Source of the DNA: Prunella strophiata
Taxonomy: Eukaryota > Chordata > Aves > Passeriformes > Prunellidae
Assembly (NCBI GenBank): GCA_036583965.1
Contig: JAZBQD010000014.1
Location: 64,138,395-64,202,394 of the forward strand
DNA length: 64,000 nucleotides
Direction of reading: 5' to 3'
In this document: piece by piece, positions 1 to 10,559 of the stretch
How the letters are laid out: each line of letters opens with the position of its first letter
Numbering within the stretch: position 1 is the stretch's first letter
The notes under the pieces: model-generated
Database searches by the model: none
Seen by the model: only the letters and a program-made list of their open reading frames with translations
What the model was told of the DNA's origin: nothing
Program-made: the position numbers and the translations under genes

Positions 1-1080
1 CAGAATTGGTTCCATCTGTCAGATGAGTTATGATTCTATCACCCCATATATTAGTCCTTTCAGCATTTCTGGAATTTCTTGCCAAAATTAGCCTAGCTTT
101 GGATTCAGCAGTTACTGAAACTAATGTAAAGGCAAATTCACAAGAAAAAAACCAGCAAGTCAGGCTAAGATCAGGGAGTTTATTTGGCAGCCTTGCTGAA
201 TCCCTCCTAAGGCACTTGATTGCAAGGAGCATACTCAATCTTTTATGGTACTCTTTATCTACAGCCTAAAGGAATATTTAGCTTTATCTCTTGATGTGCC
301 TTCTTTAGGCAATAAATACACAGAGGGTGCTGTTTTAGGTTAACATTTACCTCATGATATTTATTGCTACCCATACCTAACTACTCATTTTCATCAAAGT
401 TCCCTCTCCACATAAGGTATGTTTTAAAATCAAGTATTTACTATTTGTGCTATTTTCTCCGATCATTCAATTAAATTTAAAAGTTATAGAAATTATATCT
501 GAGCTGAATAATTTCACATACATACAAAGGAAAATGAAAGAAAAAGTAAGAATATGAAGATACTTTATATCAGCCTGTCTGTGTTTAACTAATTAATTTG
601 TTTAATTATTATCCTTGAGTTTGCAACCCAACCTAAATCTCCAAGAGAAACCAAATGAATCTTTATTGCACCTTTCAATGTTAGGCCTAATAATTTTTTA
701 GTTAAAACTAAAATAACTGCAGTTTCTAATAAACAAGGGCACAGTCTACCCTCATCACTATCATCTAAAATTTTCATTCCATTAAGTTCTGTAAGGTTTT
801 TCTATGAAGTAGACATCTGTGAACTAAATTTCCACACAGCTGAGTGAGCAGGACATTTGGAAGTCCATTCCTCCCCCGTGATACAGCTGCTGCACAATGT
901 CAGTCAGAGCTTATGACTTCACTGTGCGTGCAACTACAGCACAGAGCATCAATTGTGAGGTGGAATGATGGGGTAAACATGACACATGGCTCCAGTACTG
1001 GCTGGTTTTGGAAATTAATTGTGGACTCATACTCAGCACATCTTTCTAAATTTGCTTAAAAAAATTCCATATGACTCAGT
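1..1080. other. Unique AT-rich noncoding sequence
   Basis: No gene, recognised repeat or structured RNA is visible. The open frames here (79 codons or fewer) have no recognisable domain or signal peptide. Composition matches the rest of the window. It is probably intergenic or intronic background. Confidence 0.5.
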
Positions 1081-1705
1081 CTTCCGTTTGAATATTAATC
1101 CAAATTTTCAACAATTTAATCTCCTGAACATGGCAATAAATATCAATTACCAAATGCAACCCTGAATATTTGCAATATAGTCTGTATAAAATGAAACAGC
1201 TGGTTTAACTTTAAAGATAAGCCAGTAATCTCTTGCCTCCAAAATAACAACAGTCTCCCAATGGTGTTTGGCATATCTGATAAAGAAAAGAGTCAAGCAG
1301 TAGGTCCAGGAGCTGGAATGTGTGAGCAATCTTCATCCCATCTGTGGATGCATGCCATAGATGGGTTGGCCAAAGTTACAGTTGTGATTGACTTGCTACC
1401 TAAATTGCTCTCCTTCAGAAGCTGATGATTATGGGATGTAGAGCTGCATGTTGAGAAAGTCCAGATTGGCTAATGGCAATTTCCTGCTGTGCCTTTGACA
1501 CAGCTTGACTCTAAATCAACAAAAGGTTCCTTCTCTATAGCAAATGTCTACATTTTCATTTGACAATGCTAATTGAATACTTCCTCCTCAAAATTTGAAG
1601 CACTGACATAGAAGATGTAATTGTGTGTTGACTTCCAATAGTGAAGAGTTAATGAGCATGCAGCAGTTCAGGGCAGAATCAAGTTTCACGTGTACAAAAG
1701 CCAAA
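1081..1705. promoter_or_regulatory. Candidate conserved noncoding block
   Basis: The stretch is free of repeats and rich in TAAT/ATTA and CAATTA-type homeodomain cores, for example around 1095-1180 (ATTAATCC, CAATTTAATC, TATCAATTACC) and 1570-1580 (GCTAATTGAA). Many bird conserved noncoding elements look like this, but no alignment was possible, so conservation is inferred only. It could equally be ordinary AT-rich background. Confidence 0.2.
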
Positions 1706-3639
1706 ACAACCTTTTTCAACATCCTATTCATTTAACATTAATTTCAGAAAATAATGAGAGGCCACGCTATAGACCAAGGTGTTATTGTCTTTCAGGTCAG
1801 GTTTGTTTGCTGAAAAAGAAAGGTTTAATTTGACTTGATCAGCTAAAACAGTGTCAGCTGTGTTTATTACTAAATATTGCAAGCATCTAGACAATGAATT
1901 CATAGATACTCTGACTAGACTGCTTCCACAATACTGGTAGGAAAGGATCACAGAATTTAAAGAGAAGGAAAAATTAATCAAGCCAGGAAGGTATCTGGTG
2001 TTAAAAAACACAGATAACATATTTCTTCCATGTACAAATTAGTTCAGTGATTAAACTGCACATTCTTGTATTCCTTGTGTTCAATTCTAAACTAAACCTG
2101 CTACACCCTTCAAAAGCCACAGCCTTCCCTGGATAGGGAATTCTTTTTGTGCCAAACCATGTGGTGGTTTTATACTGCAAACAAATGAGAACTGGTGAGA
2201 TCAACAGCTCATTTTGGGTTATGATCTAAGACAGTATGAACGGTGTTCCCCAGAGATGATGTTCCTTTCCATTGCACTGTGTATTAAAGTCTTTTAAGAA
2301 GTAGCTGTGACTACAGTCAGTGGAAAAAAAATACTCATCAAGCTAGAAGGTAGAATTGAAAGGATAACCCTCTTTCCTTCTACTCACAACAATTCTTATT
2401 TCAATTAAGAGTTTGAGTACAGCAGAACTCCCTCCTTAAGGCAATTAAAGCTCTCAACTATTGGCCATATTAAAGTCCAGGTTCCAATGAGGATACATTT
2501 TTGTAAATCCTTCTTGTTAATTAAAGGGTTTCATAGTTTTTGTCATGCTGGAAACAGAATTTATATTCATAATATCTTTGTGTTAGTCATCTACAAATGT
2601 GGTTTTTTTTTCCTTTATTTGTTCCCCTCCCCCCACCCCTTTCCCCCTTATTACAGTTAAATAATGTTACTTAAGTAGGGAAATAAACCAAACCAAACAT
2701 ACAAACAAATCTCTTCTAGATCTCTAACAGCAGGATAAAAATGCCAATAATGCCACTCAGTATTCTTCCTCGGGTTCTTCTAGATTTACATAAATCAAGG
2801 TATGTTGCTTCAAAAAAAAGTGTCACCAAAGTCAGGTTGTTTCTCAATCACATTAGATGGAATTAGCTGTGTGAGTTTCAAAAATTAATCACTATATACA
2901 GTGTGTTCTGGTCACTTCAAAAATATGGCCAAATTTAGGGAAAAAAGTTATTAAAATCATAGTCCTTTTGCATTAATTAATTTTGACATTCCTAGTGCAA
3001 GTGGCTCCCTATAATTCAATGGTCAGGGTAATCTGAAATATAGTTTACAGTGAAAATTCTCTCTGTCATACTGAGGAGTAGTGAAGTGAGGAAAACAAAT
3101 AACTCTGTAACCTAATAGTTTGGATTTCCAGATCCTAATTTCTTTCTAATACTGCAGTATTTTGAAGAGCAGACCAGGTTTCACAGAGATATCATCATTA
3201 AGGAATCATAGACTGAAGAGTTTATGGAAAAAAATTCTCCGACTTGAGCTGGTGGTAAAAAATAATGTTTTAAATCTCTTGCTCTGTTTCAAAGATTTAA
3301 TATTTGACTCAGGATGTTTCAAGTCCCACATAACACTGGCTTATACATCAAAGAACATGTTGTAACATCACCACTCCTCAGTGTGGAATCAGTCTTTTTC
3401 ATATACTTTTAATACCCAGAGGGAAAAGCATGGGGGTAAGGAAAGCTTAAAAAAATTACTTTTAGGACATTCTTTAAACCTTTTTTGTTCAGACACAGAC
3501 ACTGGAATTAAAAAATAAATTGGACAAGAACTTGACAGTGACTGACACACTAATAGTGAAAAAATGGTTTGATCCCCAGGAGACATTGTGAGCAAGGTAT
3601 GGACAAACACAGTATCTACACCTTCATAAAAAAGCTGAA
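1706..3639. other. Unique noncoding sequence
   Basis: No gene or clear interspersed repeat was found. A short pyrimidine run lies near 2607-2650 (T run, then C-rich). The short stretch at 3203-3230 faintly resembles a CR1 tail but is too weak to call. Confidence 0.45.
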
Positions 3640-4360
3640 AAGCTAAAGCCTGCATTAATTGAAGCAAGAGATATCACAGGTGTGTGGCTGATTAACAGCA
3701 GAACAACAAAAGTTTGAAGAGGGAGAAGTTTGACAATATTGGACAAGAAGATGATAAAAATTACTGAAGACTGAAAGCATGGGAGACAAGGAGAAGACAA
3801 ACTCAAATTACTTGAAGAATGTGAACATGGAGAGGTGAAGCTTCCAACAACTGTGGAGAAAAGTGAGCAGGAGAGATACCAGGAGGAATTAGCACTCCTA
3901 TCCTTAGACACATTGAAGTTCAAACTGGCATTAGAACTTCAAAAGGGGGATATCAGACAAATAACTCCATTCTGACTATCTGATCTGGAATTGCTGAGGT
4001 AAAAAAGTATGAGTGATCCACTTTAAGGGAATCATTCATATTCTGAGGTCATTAAAGAGAGAGGTAAGCAAAGCAAGACAAAAAGGAGTGGAGTATATAA
4101 GATTTTGAGGCACTGGAAGAAGGCAAAGCTGGGTAAATTATGATCAGATTAGACAGAAAGAAAAAATACAGGTAAAAATAAGGCAAGAAGAAGGCTGATG
4201 TGAGGCTGTGTCAGAGACTCTAATAAGGCAAAGAACAGTTTATTTATAAAGCATGAGAAATAAATATGCAGAGTAATGCTTAGGAAGTTTAGGCACAGCA
4301 AGGAGAATGAAATCTATCCAGGAATAAATCAGTCAGCTGAAAGAGAGAAAATGTATTGCT
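3640..4360 (+). other. Purine-rich noncoding block
   Basis: About 700 bases are strongly biased to A and G on the plus strand, with many GAAG, GGAGA and AAGAAG words. A TATATAA motif lies at 4094-4100. The flanks are not so biased. No reading frame here encodes a recognisable protein. The bias could mark an old retrotransposon internal region, an unannotated transcript or simple compositional drift; the sequence does not decide between them. Confidence 0.3.
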
Positions 4361-5960
4361 TAGGTCTAATTCACAAAGTTTTGGATCTGGGTGATTAAAT
4401 GTCCTTTCAGGTTTAGCTTTCTAGGTTAGTTTTTGGATATGTAACTACAACAGCAGGAATACTTTGACTGAGAGACATGAGTGCAAAGGTAACATATTCA
4501 ATATGGTTATTAAATGCAAAGCCAAAAGAATAAGGAAAGGACCAGACTCAAGCTCTCTTTCAATGCTGAAAATGTAAATCTCATTAGGTCTTTATAGTCC
4601 ATGTCTGGTCCTTGATATCCCAAGCTAGAAAACAATGCTACCTTTTAACTGCTCCTATGCACAGGGAGATTTTTTTTTCTTTAATTCATGCTCACAGGGG
4701 CAAAGTCAACAAAAATGCTCCTATGCTGTTCCCTACTACTGCCTTTGTCAGGCAATTACTGTGAAAGGGGTAAAATAATAGAAAGCACAAAACAACTACT
4801 GTGTCTCTGGCTGGAACTGTAACTGCAGCTCCTTTAGCTGTTTAAAACATTTCCTAGGCACCCATGCTGAGAGTCAGCCTTGGCTGTGCTGACAACTCTG
4901 GACATTTTCAATGCAGTGCAACAGTAGGAATCTTTCAAAGCCACAACCAGGACTTCTTTATTTAGTTTTGTTTATTCCTTCTACCATGTTTTGGATTAGT
5001 TTGGATGTCAGAGTGATTTCATGCACTAAACCTGCAATATATTGAACAGTGAAGTGAGGTAACAGCTGTGTTGTATGGTTAACCAAAAATGTAAACCCAT
5101 TACATTTCTGATGATGTTAATGTTTTTGGACAGCAAGCTTCCCTTTGAAGAAAGGGAATATTCATGAAACCTGCTTATTTCTTTCCTAATCACTGTCCTG
5201 ACTGCCCTCTCCTGTCCACTCCTCCCCTCTCTCTTCATCCACTTCCTTAAAAAAAGGGTCCAGAAAGCTCTGGTCAGTGCCAAAGCCCTGAGGAACTTCA
5301 TTTCAACCAGAATTTAAGCCTATGCATCAACTCCTACTCTAACACCAGCTCCTTACCAAGTAAATAATTGAACTTCAATTCCAATGCAAAATTCCACGTG
5401 AATTCTAAAGCAAACTCTCATTTTAGGGTTTTATACAGTAATATTTGACAGTGTTTTTCTCATTCACTTAGTAGCAAGTGATCTAAGATTCCTAAGACTT
5501 GGAACTTTGGGCCAGTTTCCATTTAGAAAATATTCAACACCCACTTGAGCCCTTTCAGTAGGTGAGACTTTTATTTTCAAAGTACTTTTTCAAATAGAAG
5601 CTTCCCAGAAAATACCCCTGGCCTCAGTGTGTAAGAGGAGCTATGTAATTATTACCAGCCAACTGACAGGGATCGTTCCATTGCTTCCTTTGAACTCCCC
5701 TCTGCCAACAAACTACTTGAAAACTACTAGAAACCCTTAGCCAGCTGTGAGGTTTGCTGTGGCAGTTGACTGAGCCTGCTGAAGGTCTTTCAACCCCTTC
5801 AAAAGCTGAATGTTGCTGCCTTGAGGAGAACTAGGAGGATGAGAGGCACAATCAAGGAGGCAAGAACCAGGGTATGTTCGTGAAAAAACACTATTTCTCA
5901 AGGAGCTGGGAGGGTCATAACTGTAGTCACTAGGATTCAGGGAGAGGCTGTTTCAATAAA
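4361..5960. other. Unique noncoding sequence
   Basis: No gene or identifiable repeat was found. The 91-codon minus-strand open frame at 5026-5301 has no recognisable motif and is treated as chance. Confidence 0.45.
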
Positions 5961-6249
5961 ATCACTGACAGACTCATTTGGATTGGAAGGAATCTAACAG
6001 ACAATGTCATTCTGACCCCAATGCCACAGGTAGGAACACCTTCCACTAGACCAGATGCTCAAAGCCCCATCCAGCCTGGCTTTGAACACTTTCAGGGATG
6101 AAGTAGTCACTTTGGGCAACCTGTGCCAGTGTCTTAACATCCTTACAGTGATGAATTTCTGCATTATATCTGTCTGAACCTACTCTCTTTCAGTTTAAAG
6201 TCATTACCCCTTGTCCTATCACTACATGCCCTTGTAAAAAGTCCTTCTC
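5961..6249 (-). mobile_element. CR1 LINE, 3' part (first half of split copy)
   Basis: On the plus strand this begins 'ATCACTGACAGACTC', followed by 'TTTGGATTGGAAGG', which is the reverse complement of the avian CR1 3' tail. It continues with the reversed CR1 phrases 'CAGCCTGGCTTTGAACACTT', 'GGGCAACCTGTGCCAGTG' and 'CATTACCCCTTGTCCTATC'. The element therefore runs on the minus strand. It stops abruptly at 6249, where a solo LTR has inserted, and resumes at 6544. The copy is noncoding and decayed. Confidence 0.93.
6244..6249. repeat. Target site duplication, left copy (CTTCTC)
   Basis: CTTCTC directly precedes the LTR and recurs directly after it at 6544-6549. Removing the LTR and one copy restores an uninterrupted CR1 sequence. 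Six bases is the usual duplication made by ERVK-type (beta-retrovirus-like) integrases. Confidence 0.8.
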
Positions 6250-6543
6250 TGGTGCACTATGACACAAAATGAATGACACTCACACAGCAAAGTGCAAGGC
6301 AAGAAAAAAGAATAATTTTAATTTCTGACTCCAGTATTTATAGAATTCCATAAACAGCCAGGGATTGGAGGGTGAAGTTGCCACCTCTCCAGCCACACTG
6401 GTCAAAGCAACAGTCAATCCATTTTCTCTGACTCCAGAAAGAACGTAAAACAGAACATTGTTTACATGAAAATGCGTGAAAAAACCCATTACAAAAATAC
6501 AAACATCAGAAAATGTAACAAAATTTAAAAGAACAGGGCGACA
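6250..6543 (-). mobile_element. Solo LTR, ERVK-like, nested in CR1
   Basis: This 294-bp insertion has the retroviral TG...CA ends: it starts TGGTGCACTATG and ends GGGCGACA on the plus strand. A 6-bp direct duplication (CTTCTC) flanks it, and it interrupts a CR1 at a point where the CR1 reads continuously once the insert is removed. The minus orientation is inferred from a TATAAATA box on the minus strand (plus-strand TATTTATA at 6335-6342) and a TGTCGCC start on that strand. No gag, pol or env sequence is present, so this is a recombined solo LTR. The class is inferred from duplication length; the subfamily is not assigned. Confidence 0.85.
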
Positions 6544-6549
6544 CTTCTC
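6544..6549. repeat. Target site duplication, right copy (CTTCTC)
   Basis: This is an exact copy of the hexamer at 6244-6249. It is also the first six bases of the resumed CR1, so it marks the integration point. Confidence 0.8.
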
Positions 6550-6822
6550 CAGCTCTCTTGCAGCCCCTTTAGGCACTTCAAAATGCTCTAAGTTCCTTCC
6601 CTTCTCTAGGCTGAACAACTCCAGCTCTCTCAGCCTGGAGAGATGCCCCAGCCCTCAGAGCATCTTCGTGGCTTCCTTTGGAGTCATTCCAGCAGTTCCA
6701 TGCCCATCTCGTATTGGGGACCCCAGCACTGGACACGGTGCTCCAGGTGAGATGGCACCAGAACAGAGTAGAGGGGGAGAACAACATCGTTGGGTGCAGC
6801 CCAGGATGTGGCTGGCTGGTAA
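6544..6822 (-). mobile_element. CR1 LINE, upstream part (second half of split copy)
   Basis: This continues the CR1 begun at 5961. Reversed CR1 phrases are clear: 'CCAGCTCTCTTGCAGCCCCT', 'CTAGGCTGAACAACTCCAGC', 'CTGGACACGGTGCTCCAGGT' and 'GCAGCCCAGGATGTGGCTGG'. Some consensus sequence is missing near 6785. The boundary at about 6822 is where resemblance ends. The open frames crossing this area (112 and 117 codons) are chance frames through CR1 and LTR sequence. Confidence 0.9.
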
Positions 6823-7060
6823 TCACTAATCACAGCCCTCCTACTCCTATCTTCCCCCGGGGAGCAGCAACAAGCTTTGGTTTCCCCAGCCGGGCAGAGA
6901 GGTCACGACCTTCCCGGTGCTCCCAGCACCTCCTGCCCTGCCCAGCTGTCGGCTGCAGGCACTGCTGGACACAGCAAATCTCTCCTTGGTGTGACAGCAC
7001 CAGCACACTGCAAACCAGGCTTCTAAGTGTTAAGGCATTGCCGTAAACAAACCAGATTTT
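6823..7060. other. GC-richer patch
   Basis: This block is clearly richer in G and C than its surroundings and has a handful of CpGs (CCCCGGGG, AGCCGGGC, TTCCCGG, GTCGGC) in otherwise CpG-poor DNA. It is too short and weak to be called a CpG island, and no promoter elements or exon can be supported. Open frames on both strands (100 and 122 codons) look fortuitous. Confidence 0.35.
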
Positions 7061-7299
7061 GGGGAGCTTATTAACATATTCTACCATCCCCCAAGTTTCC
7101 TGAGTATTTATTAATGTTTTAAAAACAAACATCCAAGGAGTCCTTTGTCACACGCTGCAGAGTGTCAGGAATCCTGCTCAGCTTCAGCCAGCAGATGCTC
7201 ATTGCGACAGAGCAGGGACACTGCTGTTTGTTTTTAAATATTAGAGGAGACACTTTGACTATCATCTCACCAGATAAACATTTGGCCTTGTTTTGTACT

Positions 7300-7880
7300 G
7301 AAAGAAGAGTTTCCTTGATGCAACAGCAGATTATGTAGCTGTGCTCAAAGGCCCGGGAGGTGATAATGATTTAAAGTATCTGCCATAAACAATCACTTAG
7401 CCACAGCCAGGGGCAAGGGAGAAGAAAACATCAACGAAGTGAGAAGTGTCAGATTCCATCCTGGCAGGGGGTGGGAAAGAGATAACGTCCTCTAGGCCAC
7501 AGTGTCTACCCATAAACACCCCCTTTGAATTGGTCAAGTAAGCACAGAGTTGTGCCGTCCACCTTTGGCATGGCTTCAATAAATCAGATCTACAGAAAGA
7601 TGTTTGACAGGCTTTTAAAGTCGATGGGGAGTGTTATGCTGAGGGAGAAGCTGTTTTTCTCTAACTGCAAGATTTAGACTTTTGAAAAAAGATAAGCAAA
7701 CAAATCACGGAGCCCCTTTCACAGATCAGGATAAAAAGAGCAAATCTCTAACTTTTAATACCGGTAAACAAATGCAAATTGTGAAAGTGGAAAAATTCTG
7801 AAAATATCGGAAGTGTGTAATGTGATTACAATGCTAATTTTTCACCATCTGTTTTGCTAGCTGAAATTCTAGTCCAGAAG
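7300..7880. promoter_or_regulatory. Candidate enhancer / conserved noncoding element
   Basis: The block is repeat-free and carries a tight pair of transcription factor motifs: a forkhead site GTAAACAAA at 7764-7772 overlapping an exact POU octamer ATGCAAAT at 7772-7779. Another forkhead-like word (CATAAACAATC) lies at about 7383-7393, and homeodomain-type words (GTGATTACAATGCTAATT) lie near 7820-7840. The motifs are seen directly. Function and conservation are inferred and untested, and motifs of this size also occur by chance. Confidence 0.3.
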
Positions 7881-8289
7881 TTATTTATTCTAAAAGCCTT
7901 TTTTTTCCAACTTACAGAATGTTAAAAAAAAAAATAAAAATTTCTGAGACATTTCCTGTAATACACATTCATGAAAAAAAAACCCAAACCAACAAACATT
8001 TTCCCTTTGTGGGTTCTGCATATATAAGAAAAGGCCAAAACGATGCATTAAAAGTCTTTGACTAGATTCACTGCCCCTCTGTGCAGAGAGCTGCCACAGT
8101 GATGTCCTGGCTCTGGCTGACTCCTCCAGTCCAGTCCAGGTAGGTGGCACAAGGATTTTCAGGATGAATAAGGCCAGGTAGGCACATACAATTATATAGC
8201 AGCTAATTCCACTTGGATGCCAGGAGCAGGAACAGAGCTAACAGCTGAACTCCTGGAATTAAGTTATCCAGTCACATTTTTTAGAACAA

Positions 8290-8900
8290 GCTTAAATTAG
8301 CAAAGTGACCAGCACAGTGAGTTAACCCAAAACACAGACTATATCAGTGCTTTACTTCATATGATTGCAGAATTTTTATCATGTATTAAAATGTTATAAA
8401 TATATTTATTGCCTCATGAAATCACAGCCCTGGTCCTTTGAACCGAACAGTTTCTGCTGCCCCAGGTGGAGAAAGAAGAGAGTTAAATATGTTAATTATG
8501 ACAACTGATTGTAGCTGTTTCAGTTATTTACAAGGGGGCTAATTAAGTTTGATGTGAAATATTCTGTAGAAACTTAATTTACTTTGTCAAGCAGATGAAT
8601 GAGAATCCACAGATTTAATACAGTTTTGATGTTTTCTACTGAAGGCAGGAAAATGAAAATACTCCCAAGTAAATTAATCACCGGGATGTTTCTGTAGATA
8701 TAATTGCTCTGATTATCAATGCAGAAGTCTAGCATAAAAATAAGATGAAATCATCTCTTTCTGCAGGGATTCATTTACATACAGGCTTCCCCACGAGTCA
8801 TTGCTGCTTATTCAATAATTGCATAGCTATAAATTTTCTGTCTGTCTCCTGCAAAGAATAATATGGCTGCAGGCCTCCAGGAGGAAACCCAAAACTGCAC
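8290..8900. promoter_or_regulatory. Candidate conserved noncoding element
   Basis: About 600 bases contain no recognisable repeat and many AT-rich homeodomain cores: GTTAATTATGAC (8491-8502), GGCTAATTAAG (8538-8548), AAATTAATCACC (8672-8683), TTATCAATGC, and AATTGCATAGC near 8818. Low repetitiveness plus dense TAAT sites is what deeply conserved vertebrate enhancers commonly show. Conservation itself could not be tested, and the edges are approximate. Confidence 0.32.
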
Positions 8901-9939
8901 CACACCTGCCCCGATTTACCCATAAGTAGCTGTAGATGGCTTAGATACTGACAAGTGAGTTCCTCTCCTTTACTGACAAGATTTATAAGGAAAAGGCCCC
9001 TGTGAAAGGCTTCATTGTCTGCAAGTTAAATGCCAAAGTGGTTCCCAGTCCCCTGGAATGGAAATCAGAAATAGTCTTAGTACAGCAGAAAGCAGTTTTC
9101 TAATAGAAAATTTGGGGAAGAAAGAAGTACATTAAAAACCATTGTGTGGCAGGTGGGTTATTTACAACTACTTGATAGAAACCCAGGTGCATAGGGTTGT
9201 ATCCAGAGAAGTCTGATAATTGACTGAAGGCTGTGAGCTGCAAGCAGACTTCTGCTTCTTGCTGGTCCAAAGCTCAGGACCTTCTCCTGAGAACAAGGAC
9301 CTGCCATGCCAGCTTGAGGAAACTGAGCATGGCTGCAATTTTGCCTATCCAGCAAACCAGTTAGCTTTGAACATGAAAGTGAAAGACAAATTTGAAAAAG
9401 TTGGTTGGAAGGGAATAATTCTGAGGAGGAAAGTCCTAAAGGTTCCACAACCCTAATATGTGCCAAGGTGAAGGGTGTCAAGAATGATCTAATGAGAGTA
9501 ACATGAAGAACAGTACCTGGTCCATTTGCTCCAGTATTTTTATGCTGTCTAGCAGTACTGTCATTATCAAGGAGCCCTGTGGCTGGTAAGGTGTTGCAAA
9601 CATTCACATCATGTGAATGGCTCAGAGGTTCTCTGTTAAAGTAAGCCAACAGGAGGTGTTACTCTTACCAGGGCTAACACAGCTGTCCTGGGTGATGGAA
9701 TGAGGTTTGCCTCTGTGTGTTAAATCCTCTTTGAGAAATAAGCTTTTTCAGCTGAGTCTTGTACAGCTGCAAGATGATGGTCTGTATAGGGAAAAAGCAC
9801 TGAAGTGTGAAGTTTGGGTGGTTTGGGTTGTGAATGGCCTGCATATGAGAATCTTTAGACTCCATTAACAAGAAAATGGGTTTTTAGGTAGTTCAAGGTG
9901 CCTGTGTGATTCTTCTTCTTAAGCATCCAGCTCTGGAAT
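8901..9939. other. Unique sequence containing the longest open frame
   Basis: A 163-codon minus-strand frame (9158-9649) is the longest in the window, opposed by a 78-codon plus-strand frame at 9220-9456. Neither shows a known domain, signal peptide or membrane segment. I do not call a gene. A perfect short palindrome lies at 9601-9619. Confidence 0.35.
9601..9619. repeat. Perfect 9-1-9 inverted repeat
   Basis: CATTCACAT and ATGTGAATG are exact reverse complements separated by one base (C at 9610). It could be a dimeric protein-binding site or chance. No longer stem or flanking duplication is visible. Confidence 0.6.
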
Positions 9940-10400
9940 GCCCAGTTGCCAGGAACAACATTGACCTGCTGGAGCAAACCCAGAGGGAGACACCAAGATG
10001 AGTAGAGGGATGGAGCACATCTCCTACGAGGAAAAGCTAAAACACTTGGGATTGTTCAGCCTGGAAAAGAGAAGGTGACCTAATTGCAGCCTTCCAGTCC
10101 TGAAGGCAGCTTGCAAGAAAGATGGGGAGAGACAATTTTCAAGAGTCTGTAGTGACAAAACAAGGGGAACTGCTCCAAACTGAAAGAGTGTAGGTTTAGA
10201 TTAAATATTGGAAATACATTCTTTATTGTGGGAGTGATGAGGCACTGGAACAGGTTGTCCAAAGAAGCTGTTGTTGCCCCATTCCTGAAAGTGGGGTTTT
10301 GAGCAACGTGGTCTAGTGAAATGTGTCCCTGCCCACAGCAGGGGTTGGATTAGGGTTTTTATGGTCCTTTCCAATCCAAGTCACTGATTCTATGATTCTT
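9940..10400 (+). mobile_element. CR1 LINE, 3' fragment
   Basis: CR1 phrases in sense orientation include 'GAGGAAAAGCTAAAACACTT', 'TTGTTCAGCCTGGAAAAGAG', 'GGCACTGGAACAGGTTGTCC' and 'GTCCCTGCCCACAGCAGGGG'. The 3' end is 'CTGATTCTATGATTCTT', two near-copies of the terminal CR1 octamer. The copy is diverged and 5'-truncated, as is usual for CR1. The start is approximate. It encodes no intact protein. Confidence 0.9.
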
Positions 10401-10559
10401 AGGTCTAGCTTTGAAATGGTATGAGGGTTATGGAAGAAAGCCCCCTAGTGCTTGGTATGTTGTTTTGTGTCACTAGTACTGTTCTGAGGTCAACAAGAGC
10501 CTCGATCCCAATTATCCATTCCCATGACTGCATGGAGTGCTGGTAAACCTCATTCTCTT
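10401..10559. other. Short unique spacer between two CR1 copies
   Basis: About 160 bases between two same-strand CR1 insertions, with no feature recognised. It may include diverged upstream sequence of the second copy. Confidence 0.4.

Noticed and set aside
3203..3230. 'GGAATCATAGACTGAAGAG' resembling a reversed CR1 end
   Set aside because: No further CR1 phrases follow; similarity is weak.
6280..6829. Open frames of 112 and 117 codons on opposite strands
   Set aside because: They run through the solo LTR and CR1 sequence and encode no recognised protein.
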